Part shown: positions 58,074 to 64,000 of the stretch, in pieces
Position numbering within the stretch: position 1 is the stretch's first letter
Layout of the letters: each line of letters opens with the position of its first letter
DNA from: Echinometra lucunter
Lineage: Eukaryota; Echinodermata; Echinoidea; Camarodonta; Echinometridae
Length of the DNA: 64,000 bases
NCBI GenBank assembly: GCA_029962745.1
Contig: CM057158.1
Location: forward strand, 6,948,179 to 7,012,178
Direction of reading: 5' to 3'
Program-made: the position numbers and the translations under genes
The notes under the pieces: generated by a model
The model's database searches: none
What the model was told of the DNA's origin: nothing
What the model saw: the letters and a program-made list of their open reading frames with translations, nothing else

Positions 58074-58391
58074 TCACACCCTCACTCATTCTATAATTCC
58101 CGCTTCTCCTTTCTATCCTCTGTCACTCGTCTGTATTTCAAGATTTCAATAGCTACATTATTGACATATTTCTCCTTTCTTCTGTTCTTTTTCCATTTCA
58201 CAATCTGTTCTTATCTGGATGCAGCTAAGAAGTCCATTGACCAGCGTCTCCAGGAGCTTGCCACGCTGGCCGAGGAAGGTGATCTTGTGGAAGACAGTGG
58301 TATCCTGACCCATCTCCTAGCCAGTCAACAGCTGAGTATGAAAGAGGTCTACAGTAACGCTTGTGAGCTCCTCCTGGCAGGAGTCGATACG
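19964..58391 (+). CDS. Mitochondrial-clan cytochrome P450 (CYP27/CYP24-like), 5' part
   Basis: Heme-thiolate monooxygenase, by family an inner-mitochondrial enzyme using adrenodoxin and typically acting on sterols or similar lipids; the substrate is unknown. Five exons are visible: 19964-20416, 50654-50844, 51368-51570, 52771-52974 and 58225-58391. They give 406 residues in one frame with GT-AG introns. The N-terminus is Arg/Ala-rich without acidic residues (MATRLSRLLARAAASR), a mitochondrial presequence. Residues 30-110 are a Ser/Thr/Pro-rich linker. The PGPKGWP hinge begins at 124, the C-helix WHRAR at 220-224, and the I-helix AGVDT at 402-406. The K-helix ExxR, meander and heme-Cys loop are not found before 64000, so the gene is cut by the window edge. 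Intron 1 is about 30 kb and contains the assembly gap. Confidence 0.9.
20491..21080. mobile_element. TTAA-flanked MITE with ~230-bp inverted arms
   Basis: TTAA occurs at 20487-20490 and 21081-21084. The ends are AGGAGAATGCA and TGCATTCTCCTTT. The arms (about 20491-20720 and 20865-21080) are inverted copies of high similarity, sharing for example ATCAGTGTGCT, AACAGTGAAAGTTTGAG, GTTCAAGAGTTATGAA and CTGTGATGTCATCGTGGACA. TTAA duplication is the hallmark of piggyBac-type insertion. It lies 75 bp after the P450 exon 1 donor. Confidence 0.88.
21740..21865 (+). repeat. (GA)n microsatellite with GAAA variants
   Basis: About 125 bp of GAGA with periodic AAAG interruptions and a pure run near 21825-21863. 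It makes spurious Arg/Glu and Ser/Leu frames on the two strands. Confidence 0.95.
22836..22885 (+). repeat. (TTG)n microsatellite
   Basis: About 16 perfect TTG units inside P450 intron 1. Confidence 0.95.
24838..25925 (+). repeat. Three direct copies of a TGGTACACCTGGGGAT-type repeat
   Basis: Related ~90-110-bp segments start near 24838, 25445 and 25823. They share GTATGTCTTTGAA, ACGACTGTTGTATAC, a GGTACACCTGGGGAT-type word and GGAAGGTTTTCA. The second and third are preceded by CTACGCCACTGCTCAT about 378 bp apart, so at least those two form a tandem duplication of a larger unit that includes a CAGTGGCGTAG end. The remaining intron DNA between copies has an ATT-rich run (25200-25290). Confidence 0.7.
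25926..28928. other. P450 intron 1 sequence
   Basis: AT-rich. A short imperfect hairpin near 26045-26100 (GGAGGGCGTTA with TAACGCCCTTC) and G tracts near 27626, 28122 and 28325 are the only structures seen. Near 27695-27712 the word GCAGCGACCGAGC recalls the poly-G element interior, so a diverged relative may lie at 27575-27720. Confidence 0.4.
28929..29177 (+). mobile_element. GGCCGTAC-ended poly-G element, copy B
   Basis: Begins GGCCGTACGAAG followed by a T run and a G9 tract. It ends with GGGGGCAACTGCCCC, then CGTACGGCC. The interior matches the minus strand of copy A at 9476-9743 (AAGCGACCGAG, GAATTGAAATTGAA, GATCTGGTGCATATTTTG, TGGAATTTGGAAAATT). At about 249 bp, with no open frame, it is a non-autonomous element. 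Confidence 0.78.
29340..29420 (+). mobile_element. LINE-like 3' tail with (GAATTT)n
   Basis: AATGAATAAATATGAATTTG leads into three tandem GAATTT units. A short tandem hexamer tail after an AATAAA-like word is typical of some non-LTR retrotransposon 3' ends. No coding part is present, so this would be a heavily 5'-truncated copy. Confidence 0.4.
30329..30440 (+). repeat. AAATAAATGAATAGATAAAT-rich simple repeat
   Basis: About 110 bp of four-base-period A-rich DNA (AAAT, GAAT and GATA units). The surrounding intron from 29421 to 31469 shows a G tract near 29619 and no exon. Confidence 0.85.
31470..31957 (+). mobile_element. SINE with tRNA-related head and (TTA)n tail
   Basis: A B-box-like GGCTCGAATCC lies at 31525-31535. 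The body carries two related segments (GCACTAACGTCTTTTTGCAAGACATT and GCACTAATGTCCGTTGACAAGACATT), the word CACTCGACCCAGG, and a 3' end CAAGAGGCTACCCTGGGTAA followed by ATTATTATTATT. The internal segment is duplicated, so two copies may be nested or dimeric. A fragment of the same body occurs near 54336. Confidence 0.65.
31958..33425. other. P450 intron 1 sequence left of the gap
   Basis: AT-rich, with a C tract near 32011. A 104-codon open frame at 32381-32695 has no recognisable features and is probably chance. Nothing else is seen. Confidence 0.45.
33426..33925. other. Assembly gap (500 N)
   Basis: Exactly 500 unknown bases, a round number that usually marks a scaffold gap of estimated or default size. 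It lies inside P450 intron 1, so the joining of exon 1 to exons 2-5 relies on the scaffolding. Confidence 0.99.
33926..40502. other. P450 intron 1 sequence right of the gap
   Basis: Mostly AT-rich. G tracts occur near 34397, 35713, 37193, 38769, 39326 and 39915, and a pure GA run (38530-38573). A pyrimidine-rich stretch (36365-36680) gives a spurious Ser/Phe/Leu-rich frame. No exon or RNA gene is seen. Confidence 0.45.
38530..38573 (+). repeat. (AG)n microsatellite
   Basis: About 22 perfect AG units in P450 intron 1. Confidence 0.95.
40503..40786. mobile_element. Fold-back element copy 3
   Basis: Ends TATGGTGGCCCTGAAG and CTTCAGGGCCACCATA, with GTGTCA directly on both sides: a perfect 6-bp target duplication. 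The inner arms read CTCGACGACAGG, GCCGTGAATTT and GGCCAAGTC on both sides, variants not shared by copies 1 and 2. The interior has about eight 20-22-bp units alternating GACTTGGCCGC-like and GACTTTGGTCGC-like halves with AAATTC/TTTGCG words. Confidence 0.88.
40787..41849. other. P450 intron 1 sequence
   Basis: AT-rich sequence with no structure or coding signal seen. Confidence 0.45.
41850..42070 (+). mobile_element. Possible polyadenylated retrosequence 3' end
   Basis: A TTGTGTTGTGTTG-rich stretch is followed by TTTCATTTCAATAAAAATAAAAATAC and an A-rich run. It looks like a 3' UTR with a poly(A) signal and tail, perhaps of a truncated LINE or retrocopy. No upstream coding sequence is recognised. 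Confidence 0.35.
42071..43971. other. P450 intron 1 sequence
   Basis: Two overlapping open frames near 42241-42698 have no recognisable domain or splice support. A G tract lies near 42897. Nothing else is seen. Confidence 0.4.
43972..44356. mobile_element. CAGTGGCGTAGC-ended MITE with poly-G tract
   Basis: The left end is CAGGGGCGTAACGTGGG, followed by a (GT)n run and a G tract (about 44037-44046). The right end is TGCCCCTACACACCCGTGGCTACGCCACTG. The termini are imperfect inverted repeats of the CAGTGGCGTAGC type common in marine animal DNA transposon relics. No open frame. Confidence 0.55.
44808..45066 (+). repeat. (GAA)n polypurine array
   Basis: About 250 bp of GAA/AAG triplets with GAG and GAC variants, including an almost pure GAA block (44884-45000). 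Long GAA tracts can form triplex DNA. It generates poly-Lys, poly-Phe, poly-Leu and poly-Ser frames. Confidence 0.97.
45067..49192. other. P450 intron 1 sequence
   Basis: Contains GA-rich runs (46345-46490 and 48580-48655), a C tract near 47030, a G tract near 47466, and a TA/GATA run (48826-48864) followed by GT and G tracts. Open frames near 47394-47907 lack recognisable features. No exon is seen. Confidence 0.45.
49193..49583. mobile_element. Composite MITE with a near-perfect palindrome
   Basis: TTTATATGACACCTA at the left and its complement near 49431-49455 form one inverted-repeat unit of about 260 bp. Directly adjoining is a 129-bp near-palindrome (49455-49583). Its arms run from ACAAATAATGAATG through GTGCAATGGACAGAATATTTCAT to GGTGAAAGATG around an 8-nt centre. 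The only large asymmetry is a T tract in the left arm. GTGCAATGG words recur in the first unit, so the two parts are probably related. Confidence 0.75.
50303..50337 (+). repeat. (AATG)n microsatellite
   Basis: About seven perfect GAAT units, 300 bp upstream of P450 exon 2. The stretch 49584-50302 shows nothing else. Confidence 0.85.
50530..50625 (-). repeat. tRNA-derived sequence upstream of P450 exon 2
   Basis: On the minus strand a B-box-like GGTTCGATTCT (50556-50566) follows an A-box-like GTCGTTGTGTGATAGAG at about tRNA spacing. It resembles a tRNA-derived SINE head. It stops about 30 bp short of the exon 2 acceptor. Confidence 0.45.
50654..50844 (+). CDS. P450 exon 2: A helix to B-C region
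   Basis: Encodes KKYGPIWKERLGT, the membrane-associated A helix and beta-1 strands, then SRYPRRLDMKPWKVYRAHRD as in vitamin-D-type mitochondrial P450s, ending ESLGVLT. Phase 0 in, phase 2 out. Acceptor TCTGCAG, donor GTGAGT. Confidence 0.92.
51368..51570 (+). CDS. P450 exon 3: C helix
   Basis: Encodes EGKEWHRARRTIGKKIMPP, the C helix with the heme-propionate WxxxR motif. It continues through the D helix (INEIVTDMIERL) to LQNEMYKWSME. Phase 2 in, phase 1 out. Acceptor ACTCCAG, donor GTAAGT. Confidence 0.93.
52771..52974 (+). CDS. P450 exon 4: E to G helix region
   Basis: Encodes ETRIGCLKEPIPEESQRFI (E-F region) and SPEWFRRWNLKPWRDHEAAW, characteristic of the mitochondrial clan between the F and G helices. 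Phase 1 in and out. Acceptor TTTGTCAG, donor GTAAGA. The preceding intron (51571-52770) has no other visible feature. Confidence 0.93.
52975..56639. other. P450 intron 4, first part
   Basis: No exon is seen. A fragment of the SINE body found at 31470-31957 (CCACTCTCGACCCAGGTGAA) lies near 54336-54380. A G tract lies near 56462. Pyrimidine-rich stretches occur around 55190-55340. Confidence 0.45.
56640..57445 (-). repeat. Tandem duplication of a ~430-bp unit, coding-like on minus strand
   Basis: Two diverged copies (about 56640-57020 and 57070-57445) share CAATGTCAAAACGAT or CAGTGTCAAAACGAT, AATATTCCCCGAGCGAGAT, and CCTTCCTCAAAA. On the minus strand both read DEFLxNxxAxQxISLGEY and continue VIVLTLL, with a stop in one copy. 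This may be a relic of a duplicated coding segment or a repeat; the family is not recognised. Confidence 0.5.
58027..58080 (+). repeat. (CA)n microsatellite
   Basis: About 22 CA units followed by CACT variants, 145 bp upstream of P450 exon 5. Confidence 0.95.
58225..58391 (+). CDS. P450 exon 5: H and I helices (last exon visible)
   Basis: Encodes AKKSIDQRLQELATLAEEGD, then GILTHLLASQQLSMKEVYSN and the I-helix start ELLLAGVDT with the oxygen-activating acidic residue. Phase 1 in, phase 0 out at GTAAGT. The next residues expected (T-S/N, continuing the I helix) belong to an exon not found in the remaining 5.6 kb. Confidence 0.93.
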
Positions 58392-58485
58392 GTAAGTCTG
58401 GGAGAAACACATCAATGCAAAGCAGTAGTAATAATGTTGCTACAGCTATTGAGGGGACACCTGTGCCCTGTAACACAAAGATTAA

Positions 58486-58912
58486 AACCCAGCGCACACT
58501 GTACGATCTGTCTGCGATCCGATTTTTGAAAAAAATTGTTATAGCATTTGATATGACCATATAAACGTGTGCAATCTTAACGATCAAAGTTCCAAATAGT
58601 CGTATGAATACTACAATCGAAATCTCGGGCTACTGCGAGTCTCCTTGTGCAATGTTGTAGGAATAAAAGCGGAGTCAATTCTGAATCGTACTGACGTCAT
58701 GGCAGCCCTGCGATTGTCTACGATTTGAAGCCGATTTGGCCTTTACTCTGACCAAAAGGCTTGCAGTTTACTAAAATTTTTAATTTAGTATGCCTTTCAT
58801 TATTCCAAACTTCATGTAAGATCATTTTACTTGTTTAAACTTTCATATCAAATGCAAAATGCAATTTATTCGAAAGTCGGGTCGCAGTCGGATCGTGCAG
58901 TGTGCGCCGGGC
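58486..58912. mobile_element. TTAA-flanked MITE (GCGCACACTG ends)
   Basis: TTAA lies at 58482-58485 and 58913-58916. The ends CAGCGCACACTGTACGATC and GATCGTGCAGTGTGCGCC are inverted repeats, extending inward through CTGCGAtCCGA-like sequence to GCATTTGATATGA, giving arms of about 70 bp. It lies 95 bp after the P450 exon 5 donor. Like 20491-21080 it fits a piggyBac-type target, though the sequences differ. Confidence 0.8.
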
Positions 58913-59010
58913 TTAACGATTGATCCTGCGATTGACTTTTGCGAGTAATTGCAAATAGCGAATCAATGCAATCAATCGCTAACGTCAGTCGTTGTGGTGT
59001 TGCTTGCCCT

Positions 59011-59179
59011 GGGGGTGTTTCATAAAGCTGTTCGTAAGTTACGAACGACTTTACGAATAACTGGAACATGTTCTTAGTTGCTAATCAGTTTCTCATTCAT
59101 GTACATGTAGATAAGAAGGTATCACCAGTCGTGCGTAAAGTCGTTCGTAACTTACGAACAGCTTTATGAAACACCCCCC
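59011..59179. mobile_element. Inverted-repeat MITE (GGGGGTGTTTCATAAAGC ends)
   Basis: Arms of about 48 bp are nearly perfect inverted repeats: GGGGGTGTTTCATAAAGCTG, then TTCGTAAGTTACGAACGAC and TTTACG, with the complement at 59129-59179. Each arm contains an inner palindrome (GTAAGTTAC). The centre is about 70 bp. A compact, well-preserved non-autonomous element. Confidence 0.88.
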
Positions 59180-60238
59180 TGGTGTCATAGGAATATTTGG
59201 TAGGGATTACCTGATTTAAACGTGGATTAAAAGAAAGTAAACATCTCATTGTAAGGAAACAATCATGGAGGGGGCATGAGTAAAATGCAAGGGCAGGAAA
59301 GTGTGGAAAGTGTAGTCCAATCGTTTTTCAAGTTGCTTCTCCCTCTCCCATTCAATTACCCCTCGTTCCCTCTTTTCCGTGTTTATTCTTTTCTTTTCTT
59401 GGGGGGGGGGGGGGCATTCTATTGAAAGGAAGGCTTCCCGTGCATCCTCTCTCTCCCCTCCCTCTCCTAAGTAGCTAGGTCATGGATACCGACAAAGCAG
59501 CTTTCTCCTCGCTTGCTTCGCTCATTTGCAAAAGTTAGAAGCTGGAAAAGTGATATTAGGGCAAGCAACATTAACCTCTTTCCCTTCTGAAATACCAAAC
59601 AGAAAAGCCGATGATTACCCTTTCCTGGTATTGTTTGAATGATATACATTTAAGTATGTTCTAACAGGAAAACCTTGATATTTTTCATCGTCACTGCAAA
59701 ATCATTTAACCATTGCAATGACATTTGCAGCGATAGCACCTATCTAGATTGCACGCACTGGAAACTGTGCAGAGGCGAAGAGAAATAAAAGACGAAAGGT
59801 AATGAATGGTGATGGGTTCGATCAAGTGGGCGTTAAGTTAACATGGAAATGCCACTAGCTACCAAGTGACAATTGACTGAGAGACAGTTAGACGGGGAGA
59901 CAGGGTAGGACAACCCGAGAGAAGCGGGGGGGGGGGGGGGTAGAAGAGAGAGGGAGAGGGAGGAATGCCTCAGTAGAGGAAACCAGGTGGAGGGGAGAAA
60001 GAGATACACTTACAGGGAGAGAGATGGAGAGAGAGAGAGGAAAAAAGTACAGGGGAGATTGAAGGGGACAGAAAGAATAGAGGCAAAGGTGTAGAAATAG
60101 ACGGAGAGAGGAGAGGGAAGGTGGAGGGGCAGAGCGAGAAAGAGAGAAAGGATGTAGAGAGAGAGAGAGATAAAAAAAAGAGAAAGTGATACTATACACA
60201 AACAAGTGCACCCAAACTGAGACAGAAAGACAGAAAGA

Positions 60239-60273
<35 letters not shown>

Positions 60274-61169
60274 AATAGGGCAATGTTAATTGTAAGCGCC
60301 AGTCGTAATTTTCCTAATCCTTCGGTGTTGTAATTCTTGCCCATAACTCCGCAACCATGAACTTAACCTAGTCCTTGTCTGGCTCTGTGCCCATACCTCA
60401 CCCCAACATCAAACTTATCCTACCCTTCAGGTGACCTCATGTTATCTGTACGATCATTCCTAATGCGTGATCATGTAAAATATCGTTTGCTTTTAGCTTT
60501 TACATATTAAGAGATTATGGTGAAATGTGAACCGTCATCCATATTTCGGATACTAATTTGAAAATAAAGGAAAAAGAAGAAACATGTTGAGGGTCCAATA
60601 ACAAGATATCTTATGTTAAACAAATGAAAGAGGACACCTGGAGCAGCGCAACATAATTTATAGTCACAAAACTGGGAGTACCAGGGTTCGAAGCTAAGTG
60701 GTTACACTTTGATTACATATTCACCCTCGTTACAAAGTCCCTCTGAGATGACTTACTGCCGTCGGTCCCCTGGATGCTAGCATTAAAAAAAAACACTTAC
60801 TTTCCTAGCTGTCAAGTTAAAAACATTAAAAGCAAGTTAAGTAATCTTAAAAAGATTATGTCTTTCCAAAATTAATGCATGCTGAGTAGATATATATACA
60901 TGTATATGATCTAGTTCTTATTTTCTTTTCCTTGTCTTATGCTCTCTCTCCTCTTCCCTACTACAAATCTCATTTTCATTTCATTATCTGAATTCATTTC
61001 TTTATCATCACTCATGTTTACTGCTTTTTTCTATTATCTTTGCTCCCTCTCCCTCTCTCTCTCTCTCTCTTTCTCTCTGTTTTCTCTCCCTATGATGTTT
61101 CTGTGTGTGTGTGTGTGTGAGGGTGGGTGTGTGATGGTGTGTATGATTGTGGGTGTATGAATGTGTGTA
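59180..61169. other. P450 intron 5 sequence
   Basis: Includes a G tract near 59401, a GA-rich stretch (59935-60271) ending in a pure (GA)n run (60244-60271), a pyrimidine-rich (CT)n region near 61040-61095 and a (GT)n run near 61103. No exon is seen. Confidence 0.5.
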
Positions 61170-61430
61170 TGTACAGGATTGTTTCCGACCAACTTTAGTA
61201 AGGTTTTCTTTTTCCCTTCTTAATTTATGTACAATTTTGCTTTTTTATAATGTCAAATGTTAATTTTTGTATTGTGTATTGGGACCCTGCTTACAAGCAA
61301 CTTGCTTATTAAGGGTATCCCTCCATTTTTATGTTTATATTATTATCTCAATGTAACGTGTTAATACTATGCTCTACTTGTGTTGCTTTTTAAAGATGGA
61401 AAATAAATTGAATTGAATTGAATTGAAAGA
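61170..61430 (+). mobile_element. Truncated non-LTR retrotransposon 3' end with (ATTGA)n tail
   Basis: GGGACCCTGCTTACAAGCAAC and TTGCTTATTAAGGGTATCCC resemble the 3' UTR of CR1-like elements. The sequence ends GGAAAATAAATTGAATTG with four ATTGA units. No coding part remains. The family name is an inference. Confidence 0.55.
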
Positions 61431-64000
61431 TAGCGTAATACGCTCTTCCAAAGAAGTCTTGAAGATTACTTGATGATCTCGATTACTTGAACCCTTCCTC
61501 TGCCGACCTCCTTCCCATTTTTTTCTTTCATCACACCCCTCCACGATCTTATCAACATCGTGAAGGAAACGACAACAACTTTCGATTCCTGTCTTTCGCA
61601 TCAGGTCTTGGCATATCAATCCATAGGAGTAGTTGGCAACAATTTCCGTATTTCATTTCACACAATCCATTTGACTCTCTTTTTTACATGGTAGATATAC
61701 GGATGGATGATTCAGAAATTATTTTTATTCTTAATTTGGTTTGATGGAAACTTGGGGAAGGTTGTGAAGAGATGAGGGCCTTTATTGTAGTTTTCGGAAT
61801 AAATTTACACCTCTATTTATAGCGAAAGGATATTTCTTGTTGGAAATGGCATTGTTCAGGTACGAATTGGCTTTGGAAACGGTCATGACGGGAAAAATAA
61901 AATATAGCAGGTAACTGTTCTAAAGATACCAATCCCCGAAATGTACCAATCCTTCTCCAGTGGTGTCTTTAGAAATGAAATTGAAAGGGGTATGATTTAT
62001 TTGTAATAATTTGAATGTAAATATTATAAAACGGGTTGCATGCTAATAGCTGAGAGAAGTTCTCATTTCTCTGAACTCCTTAAAGGCAAAATACTGAAAT
62101 AAGACATGAAGGTTTGGTACATATCTTTAGAACAATAATATTGCCTGGTATATTTCTCTTCTCTTCTCTTCTCTTCTCTAAAGTATGACCTTCAGCTGGC
62201 TTTTTTTCCCGGTTTTTCTTGCATGTATTTTCTTTTTTAGTCGATCAGTATTGGCGTCATTCCGATCACCCTCAGAGCACGCCTCAAAGGTCATAATTCT
62301 TTTAGTACCTCCATCATGTCCATATTTTCTTGGGACATTTCTAGGCCGACGTGATTTCTGCTTTCTTCTTGCACATCCTAAGTAAAACACTCTAGCCTGT
62401 TGAGGAGGCCTGTCCTCGGGGAAAAGAAAGTACTTCTTGAACTTCCAACTGTGCGATAAGCATGTCAAATATACGACGATCCTTTGGGCCAGTGTGGCGC
62501 CGTTATTGATCCCGACTCGAGTTATAAAAACAGAAAACTGCTGGAAGCACAAGTCTAGCATGTCTGTGACCTCGTTGTTTGCTCTGAGGTCAAGTTCAAG
62601 ATAAACCAAACCTCAAGTTGGAAAACTTGAAGAAAAAGCAGAAAATGTTCTTTGTCCTAGAAAATCTGGGAGCGCCTGAAGGGGTGCCAAAATCTAGGAA
62701 TTAAAAGCAAAAGAAAGGTCGACAAGTTTCTTTGCCCCAGAAGAAGATATGAGCGCCTCAAGGACTGGGGTGCCTGCGCGCATACATTAATGACATCAAA
62801 CCCCATAGGTTTTCCTCAAGTACGTTGTGTTGGGGTGATAAGAGCCGATGCGCAGCCGGCTGAGCCATGGGGCATGTGAGATCAATTTGTGGCAATCCAG
62901 ATGAGGCGCTGAAAGCAACTATTTTCTTTCTCCACTCATATATAAATGTGGGTGACGCACGGAAGGAACGCGGGATGAATTGAATTGTGGCAAACCGATT
63001 GATGTCTGAAAATTGGAAGTTAATTTTCAGGACCGCAAGTGTTGACTGATATTACGTTAGATGAAATGAAACTGATGAGGAGAGTCGTGCGAATGAGAGT
63101 AATTCTACACGACTGGGACAGAGAGTGGTTTAGCAATTTGTGAATCAGAGGAAAGGTGATGATGCCACAAACATCCATGTTCTATTTACGTTTTTACACA
63201 GAGCCCAGTCGAAGCCTGCCAAATCAAAATTGTTTTCTATAAACATGCACGTGAATCATAGTGCTGGAATTTGTTTGCTCAACTCTCCACTAAACGCTTT
63301 TGATCGGATGGATGTGGTACATAACTAATTATGAGATACTAAACGATTCAGTCTTAGTTTAATTTTAAAAATTTGAAAACCTGAAACTCTGTTGATATGA
63401 TTAGACTTTCCACGAAATTTGCCAAATTATTTGGTTTAATCTGTTGCAGTTATTCATTAAGATTAAAATGCGGTTATCCATTAAGACTGAAATTCCAGCA
63501 GTATATTTGTGTAATGTGTAATGAAAATGAGTATCTCCACTTAGTGTTTGTCCAACGATATGGCCAGCGCAGACAGGCAACTCACAGCAAAGACGGACAG
63601 AGTATTCTGCCAAAATGAAATAAGACGATATTCAAGAAGATTATGACTGTCACACGTCCTGAGTTTGTGTAATGAAAGGGGTCTCAGGTGGCAAATTATC
63701 TGCCGAAAATGATAGAAAGAGAAAATAAGATGTGTATCAGGGTAGATATCTGTATAATTATATTGATGAACATATCTGTATAAAGATTACACTAGATATA
63801 TCTGTCTCACTTATCCTTTACGAGTCTCCCACACTCTCTTTGAAGGCAGCTTTATACAGTAGTGAGGTTACTCATCCGTGAGTGATCACTGAGGTCACCC
63901 CTCAAAGAGTGAATATCACAATTTTTACTCTTAATTCACTCTTAATTCACTCTAAATGCACTATCTTCTGAAATTCACCCCTAACAGAGTGAACGCGTTC
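61431..64000. other. P450 intron 5, window end
   Basis: No exon with P450 homology. A (TCTTC)n run lies at 62155-62179. A 143-codon minus-strand open frame (62178-62609) has no recognisable domain. Two related segments near 62650 and 62740 share GAGCGCCT and GGGGTGCC. The last 150 bp contain repeated TTAATTCACTC and AGAGTGAA words, perhaps the start of another element cut by the window edge. Confidence 0.45.

Noticed and set aside
62178..62609. 143-codon minus-strand open frame
   Set aside because: No recognisable domain, splice support or repeat relation; length is compatible with chance in 64 kb.
58392..64000. Remaining P450 exons (I-helix end, K helix, heme loop)
   Set aside because: Looked for the expected TSN-type I-helix continuation and ExxR/heme-Cys motifs in + strand frames and found none.

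Overview
The window is eukaryotic, intron-rich genomic DNA with about 3% coding content. It most resembles a marine invertebrate deuterostome, probably an echinoderm such as a sea urchin. Three things suggest this: an astacin-ShKT metalloprotease, a mitochondrial-clan cytochrome P450, and a dense load of poly-G/poly-C tracts, MITEs and tRNA-derived SINEs (including tails with CCCTTGAGCAAGGCA and termini with CAGTGGCGTAGC-type ends). The taxon is an inference; nothing in the window fixes it. A run of 500 N at 33426-33925 shows this is a scaffold with a sized or placeholder gap.

Two protein-coding genes can be supported, both on the + strand. (1) An astacin-family zinc metalloprotease at 3029-12914 is built from four catalytic exons and five ShKT exons. 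It has a complete 3' end. Its signal peptide is not identified, and a possible propeptide exon lies at 1362-1414. (2) The 5' part of a mitochondrial P450 spans 19964-58391: five coding exons from the initiator Met and targeting sequence to the I helix. The K helix and heme-cysteine exons must lie beyond 64000. Its first intron is about 30 kb and contains the N gap. The two genes look functionally unrelated.

Everything else is intronic or intergenic and mostly repeats. The most notable is a fold-back family present three times (2699-2967, 8088-8429, 40503-40786). It has long inverted termini, about 6-bp target duplications, and an interior made of 20-24-bp degenerate tandem units. Others are: a ~400-bp inverted-repeat element flanked by an 11-bp direct repeat and carrying a tRNA-like core (13812-14209); two TTAA-flanked MITEs (20491-21080, 58486-58912); two copies of a GGCCGTAC-ended, poly-G-bearing element (9476-9743 and 28929-29177); several other inverted-repeat MITEs; a degenerate hammerhead-ribozyme-like fold on the minus strand near 8436-8512; SINEs; LINE-like 3' tails; and large trinucleotide arrays, three of them directly downstream of astacin-gene splice donors.

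By region: 1-3028, repeats upstream of or within the 5' part of the astacin gene. 3029-12914, astacin-ShKT gene. 12915-19963, intergenic with several MITEs and a SINE. 19964-58391, P450 exons 1-5 with long repeat-filled introns. 58392-64000, continuing P450 intron with MITEs, GA-rich DNA and a LINE-like tail. No rRNA gene, intact tRNA gene or CRISPR array was seen.
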